Shown here: piece by piece, positions 1 to 7,979 of the stretch | How the letters are laid out: each line of letters begins with the position of its first letter | Position numbering within the stretch: the first letter of the stretch is position 1 | Assembly (NCBI RefSeq): GCF_000469545.1 | Contig: NZ_KI273072.1 | Location: 1 to 64,000 of the forward strand | DNA: 64,000 bases | Reading direction: 5' to 3' | From: Mitsuokella sp. oral taxon 131 str. W9106 | Lineage (GTDB): Bacteria > Bacillota > Negativicutes > Selenomonadales > Selenomonadaceae | The notes under the pieces: generated by a model | What the model saw: the letters and a program-made list of their open reading frames with translations, nothing else | Database searches by the model: none | Told to the model about the DNA's origin: nothing | Translations under genes and position numbers: made by a program

Positions 1-90
1 GCTTCGACCGAGGAGATCGCGGCAGCGAGCCACACGCTCGCCGACCTCGCGCAGGAACTGCAGAATGGGGTCAGCAAGTTCCATCTCTAA
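1..90 (+). CDS. Methyl-accepting chemotaxis protein, C-terminal end (partial)
   Basis: Reading frame 1 is open from the left edge to a TAA at 88-90 and encodes 29 residues. The tail has the look of a chemoreceptor signalling-domain end: a Ser/Ala/Glu-rich coiled-coil segment followed by the typical short end AQELQNGVSKFHL, similar to the common ELQxLVxxFxL finish of MCPs. Chemoreceptors pass ligand signals to CheA/CheW at the inner membrane. The ligand-binding part lies outside the window, so the stimulus cannot be told. The call rests on the tail only. Confidence 0.7.
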   Translation, partial: ASTEEIAAASHTLADLAQELQNGVSKFHL

Positions 91-112
91 ACGAGATGCT
101 TGGAACATCGGC

Positions 113-163
113 AAAAAGGGGCGCCGCGCTTCGATGGAAACATCGGGCGCGGCGCCCCTTTTT
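113..163. terminator. Bidirectional intrinsic terminator between convergent genes
   Basis: A 12-base GC-rich stem (118-129 with 147-158) is flanked by five A on the left and five T on the right, so it can stop transcription from both sides. It sits between the chemoreceptor end (plus strand) and the minus-strand glucosaminidase gene, which converge here. Confidence 0.85.
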
Positions 164-186
164 GCCGAGTTGGCGCTGTGGCGAGG

Positions 187-1500
187 TCAATGGGAGAGGA
201 GACAGGATTCCAGGATGAATTGGTTCGCGAGAATGTCCATGTTTGCAGGCTGCTTCCCTGCCGCCTTGCCGAGCGCGCTCCATGCTGCCGCATAGTCTTT
301 CTTGCCGATGCAGGCAAAGGCGAGCGCGTTCTGCGCGATGGCGTCGTCCGGCGATTCTGCTAGGAGGGCGTTCAGCTCGCGGATTGCCGCATCGTATTTC
401 CTAGCGATGCAGAGCAGGCGGGCGCGGTTGTAGCGTGCTGCTTGGTCGTGCGGCGCGGCCTCTGCGAGCAGGCGCGCGTACGTCTTTTCCGCTTTTTGAG
501 GGTTCCCCGTCTTCTCCTCGGCGAGCGCGCGGTCGAAGAGCGCGTCCGCGCCCGGCGATTTGCCGTCGGCTGCCCGCTCGAAATCGGCGAGGGCATTGGC
601 GTAGTCGCCGCGCGCGTAGTACGCGCTGCCGCGGTATTGATAGGCGGCGGGATCGTTAGGCGTGCGTTGCACGCGCGCCTCTGCTGCCGCGAGCGAGCGG
701 TCTGAGGCATCGGGGCGCTCAGCCTCCGCCAGGAGCGCGAGGATCTGCTCGCCGTAGCTCTTGCCGGGGACTGCCCAGACGCCGTCCAGCTCACGCCATT
801 TCTTGATTTTGCCGAATACGTCCGGGCGGTTTGCCCGAAGGAGCGTGTAGCGCGGATCGACGAGCGCCGTCGTGGGCGGCGCTTCGCTCGCGTATGCCTT
901 GAGGTGCTGGATGTGGGCGCGGACGCCGAGCCGGGGCGTCGCAAAGCTTGCGCCAGGCGCATGGCTGCCCGTCGCGCCGAGCCCGCAGAAGTTGTTCTGC
1001 GCAGGCGATACGTCGCCGCCGTAGGAGAAGAATCCCGTCTCCTTGAGCGCCTGGCAGAGCGCAAGGTCGCCTCGGATGCCCTCGCGCGCGCCTTCCTCGT
1101 AGTAGAATGCGACGATCTCGCGGACGGAGCAGCTCAGTTTTGGGCTCGGGCTGCGCCGTTCGATGAAGGCGGCCATCTGCTCCGGCGTCGCCTGCGGCTC
1201 GCCCAGGATCGCCGCCTGCATGGAGGGGCGCGGTGCGCGCGGCGTATCATAGGCGCGCGTGAGATGGAACGTCACCGCGCGGACCGCCTTTTCGTTGACG
1301 GCGCATGGAAGCGCTGCGGGGAAAGCGGGGCGCTCTGCCGTGATCTTCGCCTGCTGCGGCGCACCGGCCTGCTGTGCGGCTTCTGTCTCCTGCGCGGAAG
1401 GCGCGGAGGGTTCGCGTACCGCCGCATGCGGAGGAGGCGCAGTTGCAAGGAGAATCGCGGCGGCGATGGTGGCAGCGCTTCTTTTCCGATAGGGTCTCAT
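187..1500 (-). CDS. Secreted glucosaminidase-domain protein with C-terminal TPRs
   Basis: 437 residues from an ATG at 1498-1500, preceded by AGAGGTG; an upstream in-frame ATG at 1557 lacks a ribosome site and would bury the signal peptide. Residues 1-26 look like a signal peptide (RKR, then a hydrophobic stretch ending PHA). Residues about 120-262 resemble the Glucosaminidase (FlgJ/LytG-type) fold, including QALKETGFF with Glu154 as the likely catalytic acid and a QNNFCGLGATG segment. Residues 265-420 carry TPR-like helical repeats (YQYRGSAYYARGDY). It probably trims peptidoglycan outside the inner membrane, and the TPRs may bind a partner. Involvement in flagellar rod passage is possible but not shown. 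A face-to-face promoter pair lies upstream. Confidence 0.8.
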   Translation of the reverse strand: MRPYRKRSAATIAAAILLATAPPPHAAVREPSAPSAQETEAAQQAGAPQQAKITAERPAFPAALPCAVNEKAVRAVTFHLTRAYDTPRAPRPSMQAAILGEPQATPEQMAAFIERRSPSPKLSCSVREIVAFYYEEGAREGIRGDLALCQALKETGFFSYGGDVSPAQNNFCGLGATGSHAPGASFATPRLGVRAHIQHLKAYASEAPPTTALVDPRYTLLRANRPDVFGKIKKWRELDGVWAVPGKSYGEQILALLAEAERPDASDRSLAAAEARVQRTPNDPAAYQYRGSAYYARGDYANALADFERAADGKSPGADALFDRALAEEKTGNPQKAEKTYARLLAEAAPHDQAARYNRARLLCIARKYDAAIRELNALLAESPDDAIAQNALAFACIGKKDYAAAWSALGKAAGKQPANMDILANQFILESCLLSH

Positions 1501-1597
1501 GAGGGCACCTCTTTTCGTGGGCTGCGTCAAATGGCACGGATGCATGGAGCATCGCATGCATCCGCAACGTTCGGATCAAACCCTTTCCGTCCGTCGA

Positions 1598-1626
1598 TTG
1601 ACGGGTGCGATGCGAATCCATATAAT
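1598..1626 (+). promoter_or_regulatory. Sigma-A-type promoter for rarD
   Basis: TTGACG (1598-1603), a 17-base spacer and TATAAT (1621-1626). Transcription would start near 1633 and run through the minus-strand promoter at 1661-1689 and the octamer repeat before reaching rarD. Confidence 0.7.
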
Positions 1627-1660
1627 AGAATCCATGGAATAAAATGGTGGAAACACCGTC

Positions 1661-1689
1661 ATTATAAGGGAAGCGCCTCGCTGCGTCAA
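1661..1689 (-). promoter_or_regulatory. Sigma-A-type promoter for the glucosaminidase gene
   Basis: On the minus strand TTGACG (1689-1684), a 17-base spacer and TATAAT (1666-1661). Its start near 1654 lies downstream of the plus-strand start near 1633, so the two promoters face each other and their first roughly 20 transcribed bases overlap. Confidence 0.7.
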
Positions 1690-1715
1690 TGTGCAAAGAC
1701 GCTTCTGCTTTCCTA

Positions 1716-1747
1716 TGAAAGAATGAAAGAATGAAAGAATGAAAGAA
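1716..1747 (+). repeat. Four perfect tandem copies of the octamer TGAAAGAA
   Basis: Units at 1716-1723, 1724-1731, 1732-1739 and 1740-1747, all identical. The array ends five bases before the AAGGGAG ribosome site of rarD, inside its 5' leader. Such short tandem arrays can change copy number by slippage. Confidence 0.95.
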
Positions 1748-1764
1748 GTTTGAAGGGAGTTTTT

Positions 1765-2649
1765 ATGCAGGACTCACGCCGTGCCGGCGCACTCGCCGCG
1801 CTCGCTACGTACCTGATATGGGGCGTGCTGCCGCTCTACTGGAATTTCCTTGCGGCGGCGGACGCGTGGGAGATTCTCGCACACCGCATCGTCTGGTCGT
1901 TTGTCTTCATGCTTTGCGTCCTCGCATGCACGGGGAGATGGCAGACGTTCTGCGCGGACTGCCGCACGCTGTGGCGGGATAAGCGGCGCGGCGGCGTCCT
2001 CATCCTCGCCGCGCTCTTCGTCAGCATGAACTGGCTCACATATATATGGGCGGTCAATCACAATCACGTCATCGATACGAGCATCGGCTACTACATCAAT
2101 CCGCTCATGAGCGTCCTCTTCGGCGTCGTATTCTTCCGGGAACGGCTTGCGGGGCTCCAAAAAATCAGCGTCGCGCTTGCCGCCTGCGGCATCGCGATCC
2201 TCACATGGGAACTCGGCTCGCTCCCGTGGATCGCGCTCGTGCTCGCCGTGACGTTTGCGACGTACGGCGCGCTCAAAAAGCAGCTCTGCCTCAATCCGTT
2301 TTCGAGCATCACGCTGGAGACCTTGCTCCTCCTGCCCGTCGCATTCCCATACGTCGCGTATTGCGTGATGGGAGAGGGGAATCATTTCTCGCTCGCGACG
2401 CCCGGCCTCGCGCTCCTGCTCATGGGCACGGGCGTTGCGACAGCCGTGCCGCTCGTGCTTTTTTCCTACGGCGCGAACCTGCTGCCGCTCTCGGTGCTCG
2501 GCTTCTTCCAGTACATCAGCCCGACGATCGCGCTGCTCTTGGGCATTTTCTTCTTCCGCGAGCCGTTCGGCGCAGCACAGGCGGCCGCGCTGGCCTTCAT
2601 TTGGGCAGGGATCGCGCTCTTCATGGGCGTCGAGCGCCTTCGCCGATAA
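1765..2649 (+). CDS. rarD: RarD-type EamA permease
   Basis: 294 residues with about ten hydrophobic segments, the size and pattern of RarD in the drug/metabolite transporter superfamily. The N-terminal YLIWGVLPLYW and a later ISPTIALLLGIFFFREPF are characteristic. The ATG at 1765 is chosen because AAGGGAG sits at 1753-1759; a TTG at 1750 in the same frame would overlap that site. It sits in the cytoplasmic membrane. RarD proteins were named for chloramphenicol sensitivity, but the natural substrate is not settled. It has its own promoter and an octamer repeat in its leader, and does not look co-transcribed with its neighbours. Confidence 0.88.
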   Translation: MQDSRRAGALAALATYLIWGVLPLYWNFLAAADAWEILAHRIVWSFVFMLCVLACTGRWQTFCADCRTLWRDKRRGGVLILAALFVSMNWLTYIWAVNHNHVIDTSIGYYINPLMSVLFGVVFFRERLAGLQKISVALAACGIAILTWELGSLPWIALVLAVTFATYGALKKQLCLNPFSSITLETLLLLPVAFPYVAYCVMGEGNHFSLATPGLALLLMGTGVATAVPLVLFSYGANLLPLSVLGFFQYISPTIALLLGIFFFREPFGAAQAAALAFIWAGIALFMGVERLRR

Positions 2650-2688
2650 ATTTTCGCGGCTATGAAGATTCTTAGATTCTTTATCCTA

Positions 2689-2697
2689 TGATATAAT
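2689..2697 (+). promoter_or_regulatory. Extended -10 promoter candidate
   Basis: TG at 2689-2690, one base, then TATAAT (2692-2697). The -35 region 17 bases upstream is poor (TTCTTA). It would drive the acetyltransferase-glycosyltransferase fusion gene starting at 2782. Confidence 0.55.
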
Positions 2698-2781
2698 TAG
2701 AAAGCGAATGATTATGGAATGAGAGAGCCGGCTATAGGATAAAAGCGATTATGGCAGATGCCAAAGCGTGAGGGGGACGGA

Positions 2782-4725
2782 ATGGATATAAGTTTCAAGG
2801 AGTCAAGGACAGAACAGGACTTACGCGTAGAAGGCAATTTCGAAAAGACGGGCGGGGAGCGCTACACAGGGTACTATGCTGCTCACGTTGGCGTGTACAG
2901 CTATGTCGTAAGCGGCAGGGTGAGCGGCACGCTTCCGCTCTTTCTTCGTATTGGACGGTATAGCTCCATTGGCACCGATCTGTTGTTGATTGCAAATAAC
3001 ACGCACGATTATAGAACGGTCACGACGTTTCCTATGTTCAGCCTTAGGCTTAGCGATAAGTTTCTTTCGCAGGAACGCGCTGAACAACCGTTTTCCAGTA
3101 ATGTCAAACGGCAGGTCACGATTGGGAATGACGTTTGGATTGGGGATAAAGTGACGATCCTAGGCGGCGTTCATGTCGGAAATGGCGCGGTTATTGGCGC
3201 AGGATCTGTCGTGACGAAGGATATACCGCCATACGCGATTGTCGGCGGCAATCCTGCACGGCTCATTCGCTATCGGTTTCCTGAGGAGACGCGCAAAAAA
3301 CTCGATCATATCAAATGGTGGAATTGGCATGAGGAGGATATTGCAAGACATGCGGCGGCGATGCGCGATCCCGTATCGTTTGCCGCACAGTTTGACGCGC
3401 CGTACAATCTCGGACCAGATGAAGCCAGCACGTATTTTTCTGCACGGCGCAGACCGGGCGGAACGCTCATTCTCGCTGTGGCGGATGAGGATCAGCGTTA
3501 CCCTGATTGGCCGAACGTCCTGAAAGAGTACCTGCGGACGCGCGGTGCGGACGATTACCTGCTCTTTGTCGGAAAGGGCGAAAGGCGTTTCTTGGGTCGT
3601 CAGCAAGACGACCGATGGGGCATCCTTTACGGACTTTCGATGCAGCAGCAGGTACGTCTGCTCTACGAAGCGGATGCGCTCGTATCGACGCGTTCGACTG
3701 AGTGCTCGCTTCTCCTTGACTACGCGGGAACGTTTGGCAAGAAAATCTGTGACGGGCTCGACCAATGGCCGTTTGATCATTTCCTGGAAGCGCCGGATCC
3801 TCGCCGCTTTGAGCGGCGCCCGCTATTGACGGTTGGCTTCTTCACGCGCGACCGCTGTCCGTGCCTTTGCGAGTCGCTTGCGGAAGCACTCCATCAGATT
3901 GGCAATAATCCCTTGGTGGAAGTGCTCGTCGCGGACAACGCTTCGACGGACGATACGGAATTCCTTGTCCGCGAGATGCAGGGCAAGTACGGCAATCTTT
4001 CCTACTCGCGCAGCGGCGTCGGGTTCGATGCTCCTGCCGATATGGAAATGGTGTGGAAAAAAGCGCGCGGTACGTATGTCATTGCGGCGGATGACGGCGA
4101 TCTCTATATGCCGGGCGTCTTGCAGCGCTTATTGACGGAAATCCTGCAGCATCGCGAGAGCACTGTATTTGGGCTTTTGACGGGAGGGCTGACGTATTCG
4201 GCAGAAATGGGAAGCGGTGCGCCCGCCTATGTAGGGCAGATGTCCTTTGCGATGACGTTTGCAGGCGGTATCGCGTTCGCGAAAGAAGCACTGCAGAAGA
4301 TTGATCATTCGGGACGGCATCATGCGACGCATGGCAATTTGGTGTATGCGCAGCTTGCCGCCTTGCGTGAGAATCCTGGTTTTTGCATTATTCGCGGCAG
4401 GATATTTCAATCCTCTTCGGGCAAACATAGTCCGCGCGGCCACGATTTTGCCGAAGCGTTCCTAAAGAATTATTTGGATCTCATCATAGCGTATGCAGGT
4501 CTTTCTTCGGAGCAGCTCTCTGCGGAAAAGCACAGGTTGTTTGAACGCTTTTTGCTGCCATGGCTATCGGATGTTTTGCACGGCGGCATGGCATCAAGCC
4601 TTGACGGGATGGTTCCGCTTTTTGCAGAGTATTATGGGCAGGAGCCGTATTATGGGGAGGCATTGGCTAAGATTCGCGCGATTGAGGCGCAGGCGAGATC
4701 GGCACGAGAGCGTAAAGGACAATGA
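2782..4725 (+). CDS. CatB-like acetyltransferase fused to a GT2 glycosyltransferase
   Basis: 647 residues from the ATG at 2782, six bases after an AGGGGGA site. Residues 1-200 form a left-handed beta-helix acetyltransferase of the CatB/NodL type: hexapeptide repeats around [15 protein letters not shown], and [21 protein letters not shown] linker of unassigned character (about 210-345) follows. From about residue 350 there is a GT-A glycosyltransferase: [25 protein letters not shown] and a DDGD metal site. The protein could both acetylate and transfer a sugar in surface glycan assembly, acting in the cytosol. It stands apart from the main island and its sequence looks less GC-rich than its neighbours, which hints at acquisition. 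Donor and acceptor are unknown. Confidence 0.78.
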   Translation: MDISFKESRTEQDLRVEGNFEKTGGERYTGYYAAHVGVYSYVVSGRVSGTLPLFLRIGRYSSIGTDLLLIANNTHDYRTVTTFPMFSLRLSDKFLSQERAEQPFSSNVKRQVTIGNDVWIGDKVTILGGVHVGNGAVIGAGSVVTKDIPPYAIVGGNPARLIRYRFPEETRKKLDHIKWWNWHEEDIARHAAAMRDPVSFAAQFDAPYNLGPDEASTYFSARRRPGGTLILAVADEDQRYPDWPNVLKEYLRTRGADDYLLFVGKGERRFLGRQQDDRWGILYGLSMQQQVRLLYEADALVSTRSTECSLLLDYAGTFGKKICDGLDQWPFDHFLEAPDPRRFERRPLLTVGFFTRDRCPCLCESLAEALHQIGNNPLVEVLVADNASTDDTEFLVREMQGKYGNLSYSRSGVGFDAPADMEMVWKKARGTYVIAADDGDLYMPGVLQRLLTEILQHRESTVFGLLTGGLTYSAEMGSGAPAYVGQMSFAMTFAGGIAFAKEALQKIDHSGRHHATHGNLVYAQLAALRENPGFCIIRGRIFQSSSGKHSPRGHDFAEAFLKNYLDLIIAYAGLSSEQLSAEKHRLFERFLLPWLSDVLHGGMASSLDGMVPLFAEYYGQEPYYGEALAKIRAIEAQARSARERKGQ

Positions 4726-4830
4726 CGGAGCTTCGCCATGTTGGCATCGACGTAATGGACTGCACGCTACGCACATGGGAAAGCAGGCCACTTTCCCGCT
4801 GAGGCGGCAGGCTGCGCATATAAGCAAAGG

Positions 4831-4866
4831 AAGGGAAACGTCCATTTGCGCGGACGTTTCCCTTTG
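4831..4866 (+). terminator. Intrinsic terminator after the fusion gene
   Basis: A perfect 13-base stem (4831-4843 with 4852-4864), an 8-base loop and a short T run. The -35 element of the next promoter lies partly in the loop. Confidence 0.65.
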
Positions 4867-4875
4867 TGCTATGAT
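4846..4875 (+). promoter_or_regulatory. Promoter candidate for the small toxin-like gene
   Basis: TTGCGC (4846-4851), 18 bases, TATGAT (4870-4875), with an extended TG at 4867-4868. It reads toward the 27-codon gene at 4951 and overlaps the preceding terminator hairpin. Confidence 0.5.
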
Positions 4876-4950
4876 ACTGGAGGAGCCACCATAACGGTAG
4901 GCGGTTTCCTCGCAGGAAGGCGAAACTTTCGGAAGCGAGGTGATGCGGAG

Positions 4951-5034
4951 ATGGAACAAGTGATTGTCGCATTGGCGTTCATCCTGCTCCTGTATAATCG
5001 AAGCAAAAAAATAACCGCCCCATATTCCAAGTGA
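4951..5034 (+). CDS. 27-residue holin-like membrane peptide, possible type I toxin
   Basis: ATG at 4951 follows GCGAGGTGA (4935-4943). The peptide is MEQVIVALAFILLLYNRSKK plus seven residues: one hydrophobic helix and then a basic, polar tail. This matches the small holin-like toxin type common in Firmicutes (TxpA/BsrG/Hol-Tox kind). As is usual there, the last sense codons and the stop lie within a strong terminator stem-loop (5007-5056) whose stem begins AAAAATAACCGCC. If real, it depolarises the membrane when an antisense RNA from the opposite strand is lost. I could not place an antisense promoter with confidence. It could also be a non-functional relic. Confidence 0.6.
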   Translation: MEQVIVALAFILLLYNRSKKITAPYSK

Positions 5035-5056
5035 CGGCGTGACGGCGGTTATTTTT
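5007..5056. terminator. Stem-loop terminator overlapping the toxin-like gene end
   Basis: A perfect 13-base stem (5007-5019 with 5044-5056) starting in A residues and ending in five T, with a 24-base loop that contains the toxin stop codon (5032-5034). The A-rich left arm and T-rich right arm let it act on both strands. Confidence 0.8.
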
Positions 5057-5179
5057 GATAAGATAACCAACGAGCGAGGAAAAAACCGTCCATCGGTGGC
5101 TTTTCCTTCTTTTCGTATACGTCAAACGGGATGGTTTTGCAAGTACGGCCAGCAGCGCGCCCATCTGTGCATTTTAGGA
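5057..5179. other. Intergenic stretch, nothing recognised
   Basis: Between the small toxin-like gene and the ilvB promoter I see no coding frame with a ribosome site. If the toxin has an antisense RNA, its promoter would be expected here on the minus strand, but no clear -10/-35 pair stands out. Confidence 0.5.
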
Positions 5180-5209
5180 TTGCGGTATCGTTCCAGTGTC
5201 GTGTATAAT
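5180..5209 (+). promoter_or_regulatory. Promoter candidate for ilvBN
   Basis: TTGCGG (5180-5185), 18 bases, TATAAT (5204-5209), giving a leader of about 100 bases before ilvB. The leader shows no T-box AGGGTGG element and no run of branched-chain codons, so attenuation of the usual kinds is not apparent. Confidence 0.6.
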
Positions 5210-5315
5210 ATAAGAACGCTTTTGGAATGTGCAAGGGAAGCGATGGGCAGGCGAACCCGATTTTCGCATGGAGCGTATCGCGTGAAGGAATAGAGAGGTC
5301 GAAGGGGGCTTTCGA

Positions 5316-7010
5316 TTGTTGATGAATGGGGCGCAGGCTGTGCTGGAGAGCCTGAAAAAGGAAGGCGTGGAGGTGGTGTTCGGCTATCCGGGCGGCGCGG
5401 TTCTGACGCTTTACGATGCGGTCTGCCAGATGAAGTTTCCGCATATCCTGACGCGCCATGAGCAGGGCGCTGTGCACGCAGCGGACGGCTACGCGCGTGC
5501 GACGGGCAAGGTCGGCGTCGTGTTTGCGACGTCGGGACCTGGGGCGACGAATCTCATCACGGGCATCGCGACGGCGTGCACGGACTCCGTGCCGCTCGTC
5601 TGCATCACGGGACAGGTCGCGAATCCCTGCATCGGCAAGGACTCCTTCCAAGAGGCGGATATCTGCGGCATCACGACGCCGATCACGAAGCACAATTATC
5701 TCGTCAAGGACGCACGCGACTTGCCGCGCGTCCTCAAGGAAGCGTTCTTCATCGCGCGGACGGGGCGCAAGGGACCCGTCGTCATCGACGTCGCGAAGGA
5801 CGTCTTCGATACGACGTTCGACTACCGCTACCCGGACTCGGTCCGCCTGCGCGGCTATACGGGCGCGTACATCGGCGATGTGGCGGAGGTGGACGCGGCC
5901 GTCGAGGCGATCCGCGCAGCGAAGAAGCCGCTCCTCTTCACGGGCGGCGGCGTCGTCTCGTCCGGGACGAGCGAAACGCTTCGCGCGATCGTGCGCCGCC
6001 TCGGCGTCCCCGTGACGGCGTCGCTCCTCGGACTCGGCACGATTCCGGCCGACTGCGAGAGCTTTTTGGGATTTGCGGGCATGCACGGCTCGTATGCGTC
6101 GAACATGGCGATCCAGGAGTGCGACCTGCTGCTCGCCGTCGGCATGCGCTTCAGCGACCGCGTGACGGGCAAGGCGACGGAGTTCGCGCCGCATGCGAGG
6201 ATCGTCCATTTCGAGCTCGATGCGGCGGAGGTGGGTAAGAACATCCCCGCCGACCTGCGCGTGCTCGGCGATCTAAGCTGGTCGCTCCCCATCCTGCGCG
6301 ACGAGCTCGCGGCCTGCGCGGACGACTTCCCTGCCCGCTTTGCGCCGTGGCTCGCGCACGTGCGGGAGATGCACGCGCGCGTGCCGTTCCGCTGGCATGA
6401 GCAGGGCGACGCGATAAAGCCGGGCGCACTCATCCGCAAGGTTTCGGAGCTTGCGCCGAAGGACGCGATTGCCGTCACGGACGTCGGGCAGCATCAGATG
6501 TGGGCGGCACAGTTCTTCGACGTCTACGAGCCGCGCCATTTCCTGACGTCGGGCGGGCAGGGCACGATGGGCTACGGACTTCCCGCCGCGATGGGCGCGC
6601 AGGTCGCCTGCCCCGAAAAAGAGGTCATTCTCTTTACAGGGGACGGCAGCATCATGATGAACTGCCAGGAGTTCGCGACGATTGCGGACAACGACATTCC
6701 CGTCAAGACCATCATCGTGCACAATTCGATTCTCGGCATGGTCGGGCAGTGGCAGCGCCTCTTCTACAATCATCGCTACGCGCATTCGGAGCTCAAGGGC
6801 AAGACGGATTTCGTGAAGCTCGCCGAGGCGATGGGCGTCAAAGGCTATCGCTTGACGAAGAAGGAAGAGCTCGAGACGCGGCTGCCGGGACTGCTCGCGC
6901 AGAAAGGACCGCTCGTCATCGACGTGCTCGTGCCGGAAGAGGAGGACGTCCTGCCGATGGTGCCGGGCGGCAGACGACTTGACCAGATGGTGCTGGGAGG
7001 GAACAAATGA
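5316..7010 (+). CDS. ilvB: Acetolactate synthase, large (catalytic) subunit
   Basis: 564 residues, the usual IlvB length. It joins two pyruvates, or pyruvate and 2-oxobutyrate, in the first common step of branched-chain amino acid synthesis, using thiamine diphosphate, Mg and FAD. Glu49 in RHEQGAVHAADGYA is the cofactor-activating glutamate. The C-terminal diphosphate site is GDGSIMMN and is followed by the AHAS signature GMVGQWQRLFY. Start: TTG at 5316 is 7 bases after AGGGGG; ATG at 5322 is 13 bases after it and is a fair alternative. It overlaps ilvN by four bases, so translation is coupled. Its presence gives an internal comparison for the divergent TPP enzyme at 56825. Confidence 0.95.
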   Translation: MLMNGAQAVLESLKKEGVEVVFGYPGGAVLTLYDAVCQMKFPHILTRHEQGAVHAADGYARATGKVGVVFATSGPGATNLITGIATACTDSVPLVCITGQVANPCIGKDSFQEADICGITTPITKHNYLVKDARDLPRVLKEAFFIARTGRKGPVVIDVAKDVFDTTFDYRYPDSVRLRGYTGAYIGDVAEVDAAVEAIRAAKKPLLFTGGGVVSSGTSETLRAIVRRLGVPVTASLLGLGTIPADCESFLGFAGMHGSYASNMAIQECDLLLAVGMRFSDRVTGKATEFAPHARIVHFELDAAEVGKNIPADLRVLGDLSWSLPILRDELAACADDFPARFAPWLAHVREMHARVPFRWHEQGDAIKPGALIRKVSELAPKDAIAVTDVGQHQMWAAQFFDVYEPRHFLTSGGQGTMGYGLPAAMGAQVACPEKEVILFTGDGSIMMNCQEFATIADNDIPVKTIIVHNSILGMVGQWQRLFYNHRYAHSELKGKTDFVKLAEAMGVKGYRLTKKEELETRLPGLLAQKGPLVIDVLVPEEEDVLPMVPGGRRLDQMVLGGNK

Positions 7011-7510
7011 TGAAAAAATACTTGCTCGCCGTGCTCGTCGACAATAAGCCCGGTGTCCTGACGCACGTTTCGGGGCTTATCAGCCGCCGTGCATTCAACA
7101 TTGAGAGCATTTCGGCAGGCTACACGGAGGAACCTTCCATCACGCGCATCAACATCGTCGTCTCCGTCGCGTCGGAAAACGAGCTCGATCAGGTCGTCAC
7201 GCAGCTTGGCAAGCTCATCGACGTCATCCGCATCGTCAACCTCACGAAGTACGACTCGATCGAGCGCGAGCTCGTGCTCATCAAGGTCGCCGCGACGAAG
7301 GAGACGCGTGCCGGCATTGCGAGCGTCGTAAACATCTTCCGTGCCAATATCGTCGACGTTAACCCGGAGGATGTCGTCATCGAGCTCACGGGCGGCAAGG
7401 CGAAGATCGACGGGCTCTGCCAGGTCATGGAAGAGTACGGCATCATCGAGATCGCGCGGACGGGGGCGATCGCGCTCTCGCGCGGGCCGGTGCCGGTCAA
7501 GGAAATGTGA
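7007..7510 (+). CDS. ilvN: Acetolactate synthase, small (regulatory) subunit
   Basis: 167 residues, standard for the long-form small subunit. An N-terminal ACT domain (LLAVLVDNKPGVLTHVSGLI, residues about 4-75) binds valine for feedback control, and a C-terminal IlvN domain follows. It binds IlvB and raises its activity. The ATG at 7007 overlaps the ilvB stop in an ATGA arrangement, the normal sign of a coupled two-gene unit. No terminator is obvious right after it; the next promoter lies at 7556. Confidence 0.95.
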   Translation: MMKKYLLAVLVDNKPGVLTHVSGLISRRAFNIESISAGYTEEPSITRINIVVSVASENELDQVVTQLGKLIDVIRIVNLTKYDSIERELVLIKVAATKETRAGIASVVNIFRANIVDVNPEDVVIELTGGKAKIDGLCQVMEEYGIIEIARTGAIALSRGPVPVKEM

Positions 7511-7555
7511 ATGCTGAGAAGAATTTGATTTCCCTGATCCAAGCCGAATACGCTT

Positions 7556-7584
7556 TTGACAATATGGCATGCGTATGCTAAAAT
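7556..7584 (+). promoter_or_regulatory. Strong sigma-A-type promoter
   Basis: TTGACA (7556-7561), 17 bases, TAAAAT (7579-7584), with an extended TG at 7576-7577. It reads into the small membrane protein gene at 7634 and possibly on into the HMA2/ATPase genes. Confidence 0.8.
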
Positions 7585-7633
7585 ACGAAAAACGGGCGGA
7601 TGCCCGCAAGGTACTTTAAGGAGGATGAACAGT

Positions 7634-7837
7634 ATGTTCCAGAAGACAGATTTTTGGATCGGTCTTGCGGTCGGTGCAGTTGCAGGCATTTTCGGCTATC
7701 GCTTCATGCAGGAGCGTGAGCAGCAGATGGCATCGCTTCAGGCTGCGCCTGCGGGGGAGATCCCGGTCGCAGAGCTCCAGCGCCAGAAGGAAGAGCTCGA
7801 GGATCTCATCGCTGCACAGGAAGCCAAGAAAGGCTGA
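7634..7837 (+). CDS. Small membrane-anchored protein, function unknown
   Basis: 67 residues starting at ATG 7634, nine bases after AAGGAGG; an ATG at 7625 lies too close to that site. Residues 6-25 (DFWIGLAVGAVAGIFGYRFM) form one membrane segment of the YtxH-like glycine-rich type, and the rest is a charged, probably coiled helix rich in Gln, Glu and Lys. The family is not recognised beyond that. It is the first gene behind a strong promoter and is separated from the HMA2/ATPase genes by a hairpin that may act as a partial terminator, so it could be made in excess over them. Confidence 0.7.
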   Translation: MFQKTDFWIGLAVGAVAGIFGYRFMQEREQQMASLQAAPAGEIPVAELQRQKEELEDLIAAQEAKKG

Positions 7838-7887
7838 TGCGGTGCGATGCGGTGCCGTGTACGGGTACAGGATCGCCATGCGGGGAG

Positions 7888-7942
7888 GCTGCTGCAGGGA
7901 AAAACACCATGAGGATGGCGTTCCCGCAGCAGCTTTTCTTTT
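7888..7942 (+). terminator. Hairpin with T tail between small membrane protein and HMA2 genes
   Basis: Left arm GCTGCTGCAGGGAA (7888-7901) pairs with TTCCCGCAGCAGC (7921-7933) with one bulged A, followed by TTTTCTTTT. It may end the short transcript or attenuate read-through into the metal ATPase genes, because no separate promoter was found before 7980. Confidence 0.7.
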
Positions 7943-7979
7943 GCCGGCCTTGTTTGTTTTCCTTTGAGGAGGAAGGATT

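Noticed and set aside
5210-5315. T-box or leader-peptide attenuator before ilvBN
   Set aside because: No AGGGTGG element, no specifier-like stem, no run of Ile/Val/Leu codons and no terminator in the leader.
5049-6209. Long minus-strand open frame opposite ilvB
   Set aside because: Arg/Asp-rich shadow of a GC-rich plus-strand gene; no ribosome site or recognisable protein. The same holds for the long minus frames at 9935-11314, 12097-13545, 15191-17002, 17719-19359, 29230-31161, 33399-34829 and 56684-58291.
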